Source: Granulosicoccus sp947495035
GTDB lineage: Bacteria; Pseudomonadota; Gammaproteobacteria; Granulosicoccales; Granulosicoccaceae
Direction: 5' to 3' (one strand)
Assembly (NCBI RefSeq): GCF_050589605.1
Contig: NZ_JBNGOO010000012.1
DNA: 64,000 nucleotides
Shown here: piece by piece, positions 1-8,975 of the stretch
How the letters are laid out: every line of letters begins with the position of its first letter
Position numbering within the stretch: the stretch's first letter is position 1
Made by a program: the position numbers and the translations under genes
The notes under the pieces: generated by a model
The model's database searches: none
What the model was told of the DNA's origin: nothing
The model's input: only the letters and a program-made list of their open reading frames with translations

Positions 1-2178
1 CGCTTCGTGTCGATGGACAACCAGCCCTGGCACGTGCGATACCGCGAGTCACCACTGTTCCTGATGGGCTTCATCAGTCTGGGTTGTTTCCCCCTGTTCT
101 ATCTGTTTCTGGGCAAGATGCTCAAGGAGCTGAATCCCTCGGAAGCCGTACCGTCTCGAGTCAGGTCAGCGCTGGATACCATTGCCGAGGCATTGCTGGT
201 GCTGGACGCACGCGGCAATATCGTACTGGCGAACTCTGCCTTTGCCGAGTTGACCGGCAAGGAGTCGGAATCGTTGCTGGGTATGTCCGCTGGTGAGCTG
301 CCGTGGCAGGGCAATGATCTGCAGGAAGGTCATGTCTGGGATGCTTCCCTGTTCGAGGCGAAGACAACCCGTCACGAAAAGATCGGCTTCACCGACGCAT
401 CGGGGCAGGTACGTGTCTTCATCGTCAACTGTTCCCCGGTGTTTGCGGCCAACGATCAGGTGGGTGGCGTTCTGATCAGCATGGATGATGTCACCCAGCT
501 GGAGGAACAGGAGATTCTGCTGCGAGAATCGATGAAGATCGCCGAGGAGGCCAGTCAGGCCAAGAGTGCCTTTCTGTCCAACATGAGTCACGAGATACGC
601 ACGCCGATGACCGCCATCCTCGGCTTCACCGAGGTGATGAAACGCAACAACCGCACCAGTGAATCGGAACGACTGGGCTATCTGAATACCATTTCCAACA
701 GTGGTCAGCACCTGCTGGAACTGATCAATGATGTACTGGATCTGTCCAAGGTCGAGTCCGGCGCCATGGAGGTGGAGGAACTGCCTTGCGATTGTCCCTC
801 GATTGCCCAGGATGTCGTGCGGGTCCTGCAGTCCAAGGCTGATGAGAAGAGCATCGACCTGCAGGTGCAGATTCTCTCGGAATTTCCCGACAGGATCATT
901 GCCGATCCGTCTCGCCTGCGACAGGTCATCACCAATCTGGTCGGCAATGCCATCAAGTTCACGGATCAGGGGGCGGTACGGGTCCAGCTGTCTTTCATCG
1001 CCGCGCAGAAGCCGGAACAGGCCCGCATCCGGATCGATGTCGTGGACAGCGGCATCGGCATGAGCGAAGAGCAGCAGGCAAAAATATTCGATGCCTTTAC
1101 CCAGGCCAGTGCCAGCATTTCCAGACGCTTCGGCGGGACCGGGCTCGGCCTGTCGATCAGCCGGCAACTGACCGAGGCGATGAATGGCACCCTGGAAGTA
1201 TCCAGTGAAGAGGGCGTCGGCAGTACCTTTCATGTCGAGCTGCCGGTTGCACAGGAATCGTACACATTGCTGTCACCCGCTGACATCATGGAATCGCTGG
1301 AGCGTATTGAAGTGCCTGTGCAGGTTACCTGGGACTTGCCCGAAAGCCGCATTCTCGTGGTGGATGACGGACCCGAGAACCGGCAACTGATGACGGTCAT
1401 ACTGACCGGCCTCAAGCTTCATGTGACCGTGGCCGAAAACGGTAAGGAAGGACTTGACATGGCTGTTGACGCCATGCAATCAGAGCCATTCGACCTGATT
1501 TTCATGGATATTCAGATGCCGGTAATGGATGGGTATGAAGCGGTTGCCGAAATGCGCAAGGCAGGGCTGGAGCTGCCCGTGGTGGCCTTGACGGCGAATG
1601 CGATGAAAGGCTTCGAGAAAGACATTCTGGAAGCCGGCTTTTCGCATTACATGGTCAAGCCGATCGACATGAACCTGCTGGGCGATCTGCTGGCAAGACA
1701 GCTGGGAGGCGAGCGGCGCGTTGTCGAGATGGAGCCGGAAGCCGAAACGGGTCTGATTGACGAGCAGTCTGCCGTCGAAGCTTCAGACTCTGCCATTGCT
1801 GCCGATTCTCAGGAAGTGGAGAGTGAACAGGATGACTTTGACGGCGTCGAGCCTGTCTACACCACATTGCCGGTGCAGATTCCGGATTTCTACGAAGTCG
1901 TTGAACAGTTCATACAGCGAGTCCAGGAAGAGCAACTCAGGTTGACAATGGCAATTGAGCAGAACGATGGCGAGACCATCGCCCAGATAGCGCACTGGTT
2001 GCGTGGTTCGGGCGGTAATGTCGGCTTTGGCGGCTTTGCCGATCTCTGTAACGAGATCGAGGCCTGTGCCCATGGCGACAGTTCGCGGCTGATGGACTTG
2101 CAGGAGCAGCTGCAGGCATTTACCCGACAGGTACTTGCCGGCTGGCACGTGACACCCCGCCCCAGTGCCGCCGGTTGA
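1..2178 (+). CDS. Hybrid sensor histidine kinase with PAS, receiver and Hpt domains (5' end outside window)
   Basis: The reading frame is open to the first base, so the N-terminal sensor is probably truncated; the first start codon in view is GTG at base 7. Numbering from it: one membrane segment (about 17-36), a PAS domain (about 50-165), HisKA with the H-box NMSHEIRTP (phospho-acceptor His195), HATPase_c with DSGIGMS and GTGLGLSI boxes, a receiver domain starting RILVVDD with phospho-acceptor Asp501 in FMDIQMPVMDG, and a C-terminal Hpt domain with His663 in AHWLRGSGG. This is an ArcB/BarA-type multistep phosphorelay kinase at the inner membrane. The next gene, a receiver-EAL protein, starts 9 bases after its stop and is the obvious candidate output partner. 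The signal sensed cannot be inferred. Confidence 0.93.
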   Translation, partial: RFVSMDNQPWHVRYRESPLFLMGFISLGCFPLFYLFLGKMLKELNPSEAVPSRVRSALDTIAEALLVLDARGNIVLANSAFAELTGKESESLLGMSAGELPWQGNDLQEGHVWDASLFEAKTTRHEKIGFTDASGQVRVFIVNCSPVFAANDQVGGVLISMDDVTQLEEQEILLRESMKIAEEASQAKSAFLSNMSHEIRTPMTAILGFTEVMKRNNRTSESERLGYLNTISNSGQHLLELINDVLDLSKVESGAMEVEELPCDCPSIAQDVVRVLQSKADEKSIDLQVQILSEFPDRIIADPSRLRQVITNLVGNAIKFTDQGAVRVQLSFIAAQKPEQARIRIDVVDSGIGMSEEQQAKIFDAFTQASASISRRFGGTGLGLSISRQLTEAMNGTLEVSSEEGVGSTFHVELPVAQESYTLLSPADIMESLERIEVPVQVTWDLPESRILVVDDGPENRQLMTVILTGLKLHVTVAENGKEGLDMAVDAMQSEPFDLIFMDIQMPVMDGYEAVAEMRKAGLELPVVALTANAMKGFEKDILEAGFSHYMVKPIDMNLLGDLLARQLGGERRVVEMEPEAETGLIDEQSAVEASDSAIAADSQEVESEQDDFDGVEPVYTTLPVQIPDFYEVVEQFIQRVQEEQLRLTMAIEQNDGETIAQIAHWLRGSGGNVGFGGFADLCNEIEACAHGDSSRLMDLQEQLQAFTRQVLAGWHVTPRPSAAG

Positions 2179-2187
2179 TCAATAGTC

Positions 2188-4002
2188 ATGTCACAGGGTG
2201 AGTCCACCGACAAGGCCGGCAGCGAGCGTCCCGCGGTATTGATGGACCCGCAGACAAGCAAACTGGTGGCGAGCTCCAAGATCATGATGGTCGATGATGA
2301 GCCGATCAACATGCGCGTGTTGCAACTGCATCTGACGGCTCAGGGCTATGGCCGGTTTGTCAGTGTGACGGACTCCAGGTTGGCGATGTCGACCCTTCGC
2401 AGTGAAAGGCCCAGTGTCCTGCTGCTCGATCTGAACATGCCCGATGTCTCCGGACTGGAGATTCTCAGCGAGGTGCGCTCCGATCCCGAGTTGAAGCAGT
2501 TGCCGGTGATCGTGCTGACTTCGTCCAATGATCCGGAGACCAAGGTCGAGGCCTTGCAACTGGGAGCAACGGATTTTCTGCCCAAACCGGTCGATGCCAA
2601 TGAGCTGGCACTGCGCATGAAGAACACCATTGTGGCGCGCGCCTATGAGCAGCGCCTCATGCATTTCGATGCTCTGACCAACTTGCCGAATCGGCTGTAT
2701 TTCTCCAGGCTGGTACAGAAGCTGATGAAGTCGGCGGCGGCGACCAGCAGCCGAGTGGCGCTATTGCTGTTCAACATCAACCGCTTCAAGTCGATCAACG
2801 ACACATTCGGCTCGGAGCAGGGTGATGATGTGCTGTGGGCCTTCAGTCAGCGAATGCAAGTGGTGTTCGATCACGCGCAGGGTATCTCACCCTTGCGCAA
2901 GGACACGCTGAAACCCCACTGTATCGCTCGCCTGGGTGGCGCACGTTTTGGTGTATTGGCGCAGTTCGGTACCGATCGATGCGATGAAGTCTGGGTGCAG
3001 GAATGGATGCCTCTGCTGATTGCCGAACTGGAAAAGCCCTTTGTGGTCGAGCAACAGGATGTCTATGTCTCGACCAGCGTCGGCATCTCGGCACTGGATG
3101 AAACGGCCCGCACGGTCGAGAGCCTGATCAACAATGCCGAGACCGCCATGCGGTATGCCAAGGAACAGCAGTCGCCGGGTTATGCCCTGTACTCGGCAGA
3201 CATGGTGTCGATGGCACGTCGCGCCCTGCGCCTGGAAAACGCCATGCGCACGGCGCTGGTCAATGAGGAAATGAGGCTGGTGTATCAGCCCAAGGTCGAT
3301 ATACGCAGCGGTCTGATCAACGGTGCGGAAGCCTTGCTGAGGTGGGAAAACCCGGATCTCGGATTCGTCTCACCCGTGGATTTCGTGCCGGTCGCCGAGT
3401 CCACGGGCATGATCGTTGCGATCGGTCACTGGGTGCTCGAGGCCGCCTGTCTGCAGGCGGCGATCTTTCGCAGGGAGTGCAACCCCGCCTTCAAGATCGC
3501 GGTCAATGTATCCATCCGGCAGTTGTACGAAGCCGGCTTTCACCAGTCGGTGGATGAGATCCTGAAACGAACCGGCCTGCCGCCCGAGGCACTGATCATC
3601 GAGTTGACGGAGAACATGATCATGGACGACGTCGAGGCGAACATCGGCAAGCTGTCAAGGCTGCGTGATCTTGGTGTCCGCATCTCGGTGGATGATTTCG
3701 GTACCGGCTATTCGTCCCTGAGCTATCTGCAACGCTTTCCGATAGATCAGCTGAAGATCGATCGCTCATTCATCATGGAGATCGAGTCGGCGGATGAAAA
3801 GGCGCCGATCGTCAAGGCCATCGTATCGCTGGCGCATGATCTCGGGCTCAGCGTGGTGGCAGAAGGTATCGAAGAGCAGGTTCAGCTGGATCTGGTTGCG
3901 AGGCTCGGATGCGAGGAATATCAGGGCTACCTGAAGAGTCGGCCCGTCGAAGCCGCTGAATTCATGCAGTTGATGCTGAATGACGTGAGGAAATGCGCCT
4001 GA
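2188..4002 (+). CDS. Response regulator: receiver, degenerate GGDEF and EAL c-di-GMP phosphodiesterase
   Basis: A cytoplasmic 604-residue regulator. An N-terminal receiver (about 30-155) has DD at 36-37 and phospho-acceptor Asp81 in LLLDLNMPDVSG. A GGDEF-family domain follows (about 160-330), but its signature reads GGARF (250-254), so cyclase activity is unlikely. The EAL domain (about 350-600) looks catalytically complete: EALLRW near 382, NVSIRQL, IELTEN, DDFGTGYSS, LKIDRSFI, VAEGIEE and EYQGYLKSRP. The likely role is phosphorylation-controlled c-di-GMP hydrolysis. It is translationally close to the upstream hybrid kinase, which suggests one signalling unit. The degenerate GGDEF may bind GTP allosterically, as known for CC3396-type proteins; that is inference. 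Confidence 0.93.
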   Translation: MSQGESTDKAGSERPAVLMDPQTSKLVASSKIMMVDDEPINMRVLQLHLTAQGYGRFVSVTDSRLAMSTLRSERPSVLLLDLNMPDVSGLEILSEVRSDPELKQLPVIVLTSSNDPETKVEALQLGATDFLPKPVDANELALRMKNTIVARAYEQRLMHFDALTNLPNRLYFSRLVQKLMKSAAATSSRVALLLFNINRFKSINDTFGSEQGDDVLWAFSQRMQVVFDHAQGISPLRKDTLKPHCIARLGGARFGVLAQFGTDRCDEVWVQEWMPLLIAELEKPFVVEQQDVYVSTSVGISALDETARTVESLINNAETAMRYAKEQQSPGYALYSADMVSMARRALRLENAMRTALVNEEMRLVYQPKVDIRSGLINGAEALLRWENPDLGFVSPVDFVPVAESTGMIVAIGHWVLEAACLQAAIFRRECNPAFKIAVNVSIRQLYEAGFHQSVDEILKRTGLPPEALIIELTENMIMDDVEANIGKLSRLRDLGVRISVDDFGTGYSSLSYLQRFPIDQLKIDRSFIMEIESADEKAPIVKAIVSLAHDLGLSVVAEGIEEQVQLDLVARLGCEEYQGYLKSRPVEAAEFMQLMLNDVRKCA

Positions 4003-4051
4003 TGCTGCGATAGACTGTCTGCCATCGGTTCTGTGGCAAGGGTTCTGTTGT

Positions 4052-5251
4052 ATGGAGTTTCAGTCTGAGCGTGGCAGGGTTCTGGAAACGCACGTTCGCC
4101 GCCTGATCGAGGCGCGTCAGTTCTCCGGAGTGACCTGGTGTGTCGAACATCAAGGTCGTGTCGTGGCGCAGGGCGCCGACGGCCATCGTGATGCACAAGC
4201 CTTGCAGGCCATGAGTGAGGACACCCTGTTCCGCCTGTACTCGATGACCAAACCGATCGTGTCCGTGTATTGTCTGCAGCTGATCGAATCCGGTCTGCTG
4301 CAGCTGGATGATCCGGTCAGCCGTTACATTCCGGAGTTCGGCCAACAGCAGGTGCTGGCCTCCGATGGTCGTCTGCAAGCGCTGCAACGCGCCATGACCA
4401 TCGAGGATCTGCTGACGCACCGTTCAGGTCTGTCCTATGATTTCCTGCCCGGTTGCAAGGTGGCCGAGGGATACCGTGACGCCGGTTTTGCAGCCGACGG
4501 AGGGCGCTCGCTGCAGGAGCTCTGCGTGGCGCTGGCAGAGATGCCGCTGGCCCATCAACCGGGGTCATGCTGGTATTACAGCTATTCCACCGATGTCCTC
4601 GCCGGCGTTCTCGAGCGTGTCTCCGACAAGCCCTTGGGGACCTGTCTGCAGGAATCGCTGTTTGCACCGCTGGGCATGGAGGAAACCGCATTTCAGGTGG
4701 GTGCCGAGAACCGCTCACGGCTGGCGCAGATGTTCGGGCAGCGAGAGCTTGGGCAAGTACCCGTGGCGGGAGCCACTGATCGGGCTCCCGTCAACAGACT
4801 GCAGCCCATGGATGTCGAACAGAGCTATCCTTCGGATAGCGAGACCTTCACCCGTGGCGGAATCGGCCTGTACTCCAGCATGCGCGATTATCGCCGCTTC
4901 ATGGGTGTGCTCATGCACGGCAAGACGCCTGACGGGGCCCGGTTGCTGTCGCGGCCCATGCTGGATCTGGCGTGGCAGAATCGCCTGCGTGACTCGCAGA
5001 TGCCGATCACGATCGGAGACAAGGCCTACCCGGGTTACGGCTGGGGTCTGACCGGACGTCTCATGGTGGACACATCGGCAGCCCTGCGGCTCAGTGCCTG
5101 TGGTGAAGGCGGATGGGCGGGGGCTGCCTCCACCTGGTTCTGGGTGGATCCGGCCCGTGAATTCAGCGGCATCGTCATGACGCAGTATCTGGGCTCGGAA
5201 ATCAGTCTCGGGCCTGACATGCAGGGCCTGGCCTACGCCGCCCTCGGCTGA
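4052..5251 (+). CDS. Serine hydrolase of the beta-lactamase class C / EstB esterase family
   Basis: A 399-residue beta-lactamase-fold hydrolase (PF00144 type). The nucleophile motif SMTK is at residues 64-67, the tyrosine motif lies in WYYSYSTDVL (Tyr176 region), and the third motif is a GWAGAASTW segment near the C-terminus followed by FWVDP, as in EstB-like carboxylesterases rather than true AmpC (which has KTG). No clear signal peptide is visible at the chosen ATG, so it may be cytoplasmic. Family members hydrolyse small esters or, rarely, beta-lactams; the substrate is unknown. It follows the signalling pair by 49 bases on the same strand and converges with hemH downstream. Confidence 0.88.
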   Translation: MEFQSERGRVLETHVRRLIEARQFSGVTWCVEHQGRVVAQGADGHRDAQALQAMSEDTLFRLYSMTKPIVSVYCLQLIESGLLQLDDPVSRYIPEFGQQQVLASDGRLQALQRAMTIEDLLTHRSGLSYDFLPGCKVAEGYRDAGFAADGGRSLQELCVALAEMPLAHQPGSCWYYSYSTDVLAGVLERVSDKPLGTCLQESLFAPLGMEETAFQVGAENRSRLAQMFGQRELGQVPVAGATDRAPVNRLQPMDVEQSYPSDSETFTRGGIGLYSSMRDYRRFMGVLMHGKTPDGARLLSRPMLDLAWQNRLRDSQMPITIGDKAYPGYGWGLTGRLMVDTSAALRLSACGEGGWAGAASTWFWVDPAREFSGIVMTQYLGSEISLGPDMQGLAYAALG

Positions 5252-5304
5252 GCGGGCAGACCCGCATCGGTGATCATCCGTCGATGCGGTGTTGCAAGCC
5301 CCCC

Positions 5305-5340
5305 CACTTCTGGCTGTCACGGGGCTTCGCCCGTGAAGTG
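5305..5340. terminator. Stem-loop between convergent genes (possible bidirectional terminator)
   Basis: CACGGG/CCCGTG (5318-5323 with 5330-5335) and an alternative outer pairing CACTTC/GAAGTG (5305-5310 with 5335-5340) lie in the 156-base gap between the convergent hydrolase and hemH genes. There is no T-run, so Rho-independent action is uncertain. Confidence 0.3.
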
Positions 5341-5407
5341 ACACTGCCACGCGTTACCGACCCGTGTGTGTGGCAGGGCTTGTCGGAGCCGGATCGCTCG
5401 TCAGGGC

Positions 5408-6538
5408 TCAGTTCGGGCGGCCACTGGCAAACGATGGTTTCATGGCCGCAGCGCGCTCGGCTGTCGCTTTGTTCTGTTGCTCCTGCGCCTGCCGGTCGCG
5501 TTGCGCATCGGCTTCCGGCCAGCCCTGACAGTGTTGTTCCACCAGGCTGCCGAGAAAGGCGATATGGTCAGGACGATCGTTCAGACAGGGAATGTACTGA
5601 AAGCGCTCGCCACCATTTTCCTCGAAGTATTCGCGGTTCTCGCCGCAGATCTCCTCGATGGTTTCCAGGCAGTCGGCAGAGAAGGCCGGAGACATGATGT
5701 CGATCGACTTGAAACCCTCGGCCGGCAGTGCCTTCATGGTGTCGTCGCAATACGGTCGCAGCCATTCTTCGCGCCCGACGCGTGACTGGAAGACCACTCT
5801 GATGCGGTCGCTGGCGATGCCCAGTTCTTCGGCCAGGAGTCTGGATGTCTTGTGACAGAGGCAGAAGTAGGGGTCGCCGTCGAGCACATAGCGCTGGGGG
5901 ATGCCGTGATAGGAGGTGACCAGCAGCTCGCCACGACCGTTCGCTTCCCAGCTTTCGCGGACACTGTTCGCCAGTGAGCGGATGAAAGCGGCATGATCGC
6001 AGTACTGATTGATGAAGCGCATCTCGGGTATCCAGCGGGTACGCTGCAGTCGCTGCGTGACTGCGTCGAATACCGAGGCCGTGGTGGTTCCCGAATACTG
6101 GGGGTACATCGGCAGTACAAGCAGCCGGCGCACGTTGGCAGCCTCGAGTTCAGCAATGGCGCTGTCGATGGAGGGTTGACCATAGCGCATGCCCAGAGCG
6201 ACCGTGACCGGTTCACCGAATCGTTGCTGCAGGTCCTGCTGGAGCGCAGCGGCCTGCTGGCGCGAGATACTCAGCAGGGGGGAGCCGCTCTGTTCGGACC
6301 ACACCTCCCGGTAGGCCTTGGCGCTGCGAGCAGGGCGGATCCGCAGGATGACACCATGCAGGATGATCTTCCACAGCCAGCGTGGCGCTTCGATGATGCG
6401 GGGATCACTCAGAAATTCGGCCAGATAACGCCGTACCGGTCCGGTTTCCGGGGCCTCTGGCGTACCCAGATTGACCAGCAGAACGCCCAGACGCGCCGCT
6501 GTGCCATGTTCGTGATTCGGTGTTCCAATGTATTTCAT
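5408..6538 (-). CDS. hemH: Ferrochelatase
   Basis: Inserts Fe2+ into protoporphyrin IX, the last step of protoheme synthesis. The family N-terminus GVLLVNLGTPEAPETG begins soon after the chosen ATG, giving 376 residues; an in-frame extension 32 codons upstream has no family similarity. Visible motifs are the catalytic-His region SYHGIPQRYV, the following GDPYFCLCHKT segment found in many bacterial ferrochelatases, and FQSRVGREEWLRPY. A short C-terminal tail is rich in Gln, Ala and Lys and looks poorly conserved. It is monocistronic here, divergent from the transhydrogenase operon. The window also contains hemJ, so two late heme steps are encoded nearby. Confidence 0.95.
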   Translation of the reverse strand: MKYIGTPNHEHGTAARLGVLLVNLGTPEAPETGPVRRYLAEFLSDPRIIEAPRWLWKIILHGVILRIRPARSAKAYREVWSEQSGSPLLSISRQQAAALQQDLQQRFGEPVTVALGMRYGQPSIDSAIAELEAANVRRLLVLPMYPQYSGTTTASVFDAVTQRLQRTRWIPEMRFINQYCDHAAFIRSLANSVRESWEANGRGELLVTSYHGIPQRYVLDGDPYFCLCHKTSRLLAEELGIASDRIRVVFQSRVGREEWLRPYCDDTMKALPAEGFKSIDIMSPAFSADCLETIEEICGENREYFEENGGERFQYIPCLNDRPDHIAFLGSLVEQHCQGWPEADAQRDRQAQEQQNKATAERAAAMKPSFASGRPN

Positions 6539-6798
6539 GAAGAGTTCGGATCGTGCCTGAAGGGGATCAGTGCACACTGTTACGCTGATTCCATCGGCTT
6601 GGAGCGTTGCAAGATTGCCGCCGTGGTAACGCAAGCGTCACGCCAGCAGCAGCCGTGACCTTTTCAGGTCAGGTAGTCATATGTCGCTATCCTGGTGACT
6701 CGGTTCACTCGTATCGAGTCAGTACGGGTAAACTGCAGCCAATCATCAGTATAACCGTTCGGACATATGCCGATTAGTCAACGCGAAAGAGGTGCGCC

Positions 6799-8547
6799 TT
6801 GTCGCTGATCATCGCCTTACCCCGAGAGCGTCGCTCCGGCGAACGCCGGGTTGCCCTGGACCCGTCTCGAGTGGAACGACTGCTGCAGGATGGCATGCAG
6901 GTTCGCATCGAGGCCGAATGCGGTCATGCCGCCAGTTTCTACGATGAGGCCTATCAGGGGGTCACTGTCGTCGAGGATTTTGCCGAGCTGGTGCAGGATG
7001 TCGACATCGTCGTCAAGGTCGTGTGTCCGACTCTCGAGGAAATCGCCCTGTTGCCGGAGCGCTCGGTACTGGTGTGCATCATGTCGGCGTTCCAGCATGT
7101 CGATGAGTTGCGTGCACTGCAAGAGCGCCAGATCACGGTGCTGGGCATGGATCATCTGCCGCGGACAACGCGCGCGCAACCAATGGATGCCCTGTCCTCT
7201 CAGGCCACGGTTGCCGGCTACAAGGCGGCCTTGCTGGCTGCAGAACTGTCGCCGCGACTGTTTCCGATGCTGACCACGGCGGCGGGTACCATTCGACCGT
7301 CCCGGGTGCTGGTGATCGGCGCAGGGGTTGCCGGATTGCAGGCCATTGCCACTGCCAGACGTCTTGGCGCACAGGTCGAGGCCTATGATATTCGCAAGGC
7401 GGCCAAGGAGCAGATCGAGTCACTGGGAGCCCGGATGATCGACACGGGCGTGGAAGTGGAAGGTGCTGGCGGCATCGCCAGAGCGCTGCGCAAGGATGAA
7501 AAGCAGATCCAGCATGATGTGCTGGCCGAGCATCTGGCACGAGCCCATGTCGTCATCTGCTCGGCAGCGATCCCCGGACGACGAGCCCCGCGCATCATCA
7601 CCGAGGACATGGTCGATGGCATGCTGCCGGAATCGGTGATCGTGGACATGGCGGCGTCCACCGGTGGCAATTGCGAGCTGACGCGGATCGGCGAGCATTA
7701 CTATCACAACGATACGCTGATCGTCGGCCCGCTGAATCTGCCCAGTCACGGCGCCGTGCACGCCAGCGAAATGTATGCGCGCAACATCTACAACATGTTG
7801 CAGCTGGTCATTTCGGATTGCAAGGTGGTGCTGAATCCCGACGATGAAATCATCGCCCGTTGCGTGCTGATGCACGATGGCGAAGTCAATCACCCCGATA
7901 TTGCGGCTCTGCTGGAAATGCCGGAAGCGCCCTTTGGCGCGCCCCCTGCCAGTGCAGAGGAAATGGCGGACGAGACATCGGGCTGGTTGAAGGAAGAGGA
8001 AGAGGCAAAGCCGGAGAAACAGGAGGCGGATGGCGCGGTGAAGGAAACGTCGGCTGCCGCTGCGGACGCGGGCACGACAGATCGATCCTCGCCTGCCAGC
8101 GAGGCGGCAAGGAACACCGCTGCGTCGCCTGGGCGAGACGGTGATCAGGGTAGCCCGGCTGATGCTCACTCCTCCAGTGAGGCCATGGCGCACCCGGAAC
8201 AGCAGGATGGTGGTGTCGCCGACGAGCAGGATCTGCGGGATCTGGCGGCGCTTGAAGGCGCAGATGCCGATGAAATGATCAGCTTGGCGGCAGGAGTCGA
8301 TGATTCCCTGCCGGAGCATGAGCGGGCAGAAGAACCCTTGCCACGCGATGAGCTGACCGTGATTGATGGTGTTGGCCCGGCATTGCAGGAGCGGCTCTAT
8401 TCCTTCGGCTATCGACAGTTGCGGCAACTGGCCGAGCTGGATGACGATGCGATCGAAAAGCTCTCCGTACAACTCGAACTCGCCGAGGAGATCCGCGAGC
8501 AGGATTGGCGTGGGCAGGCTCGACGACTGATGGAGAAAAGTTCATGA
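6799..8547 (+). CDS. pntAA: NAD(P) transhydrogenase subunit alpha part 1 with C-terminal helix-hairpin-helix extension
   Basis: The NAD(H)-binding domain I subunit of the proton-translocating transhydrogenase, which transfers hydride between NADH and NADP+ using the proton gradient. The start is TTG with GAAAGAGGTG upstream. The family core spans about residues 1-375: RRSGERRVAL at the N-terminus, RAQPMDALSSQAT (125-137), Rossmann GAGVAG (174-179), and HASEMYARN. After the core comes an acidic, Glu/Ala/Ser-rich linker (about 380-515) and then a roughly 66-residue domain with DGVGPALQERLYSFGY typical of a helix-hairpin-helix. The protein is about 200 residues longer than a usual PntAA. It overlaps pntAB by 4 bases (ATGA). 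Confidence 0.95.
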   Translation: MSLIIALPRERRSGERRVALDPSRVERLLQDGMQVRIEAECGHAASFYDEAYQGVTVVEDFAELVQDVDIVVKVVCPTLEEIALLPERSVLVCIMSAFQHVDELRALQERQITVLGMDHLPRTTRAQPMDALSSQATVAGYKAALLAAELSPRLFPMLTTAAGTIRPSRVLVIGAGVAGLQAIATARRLGAQVEAYDIRKAAKEQIESLGARMIDTGVEVEGAGGIARALRKDEKQIQHDVLAEHLARAHVVICSAAIPGRRAPRIITEDMVDGMLPESVIVDMAASTGGNCELTRIGEHYYHNDTLIVGPLNLPSHGAVHASEMYARNIYNMLQLVISDCKVVLNPDDEIIARCVLMHDGEVNHPDIAALLEMPEAPFGAPPASAEEMADETSGWLKEEEEAKPEKQEADGAVKETSAAAADAGTTDRSSPASEAARNTAASPGRDGDQGSPADAHSSSEAMAHPEQQDGGVADEQDLRDLAALEGADADEMISLAAGVDDSLPEHERAEEPLPRDELTVIDGVGPALQERLYSFGYRQLRQLAELDDDAIEKLSVQLELAEEIREQDWRGQARRLMEKSS

Positions 8548-8975
8548 GCGGTGTAGGCGGCCTGTATCTGGTTCTGCTGGCAGCGGTTGCCGGCTACGTG
8601 CTGATTGCGCGAGTTCCCTCGATTCTGCACACGCCAATGATGTCGGGGTCGAATTTCATTCACGGCATCGTGCTGGCAGGTGCCATGCTGGCGCTGGGCA
8701 ATGCCGAAGGCACCCTCGAGCAGATCATCGGATTCCTGGCGGTCACCGCCGCTGCCGCCAATGTCGTTGGCGGATTCGTGATCACGGATCGCATGCTGGC
8801 ACTGTTCGATCACAAGTCACGGGGGCGACGCTCGGCGTCCGGTTACCAGAGCGTCGATGGTCCTGCCAGCGAAGACCGTCGCTTGCCGGGGGCCAAGAGC
8901 CGACCTCTGGTCCGTCCCGAGTCTGCATCCTCGGCACGTAAATCGAACAGGCGTTCGTCGGGTGGCAAGGCATGA
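8544..8975 (+). CDS. pntAB: NAD(P) transhydrogenase subunit alpha part 2
   Basis: The small membrane subunit contributing three or four helices of the proton channel. The start ATG overlaps the pntAA stop, with GGAGAAAAG just upstream. Hydrophobic segments cover about residues 4-100 (for example YLVLLAAVAGYVLIARVP and GFLAVTAAAANVVGGFVITD), including the family motif SGSNFIHGIVLAGAM. It differs from the usual roughly 100-residue form by a basic, low-complexity cytoplasmic tail of about 40 residues (rich in Arg, Ser and Lys). It sits between pntAA and pntB with 4-base overlaps on both sides, so the three subunits are surely co-translated. Confidence 0.93.
   Translation: MSGVGGLYLVLLAAVAGYVLIARVPSILHTPMMSGSNFIHGIVLAGAMLALGNAEGTLEQIIGFLAVTAAAANVVGGFVITDRMLALFDHKSRGRRSASGYQSVDGPASEDRRLPGAKSRPLVRPESASSARKSNRRSSGGKA

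Noticed and set aside
7420..8472. 350-codon frame antisense to pntAA
   Set aside because: Antisense shadow without any recognisable domain; the sense product is clear.
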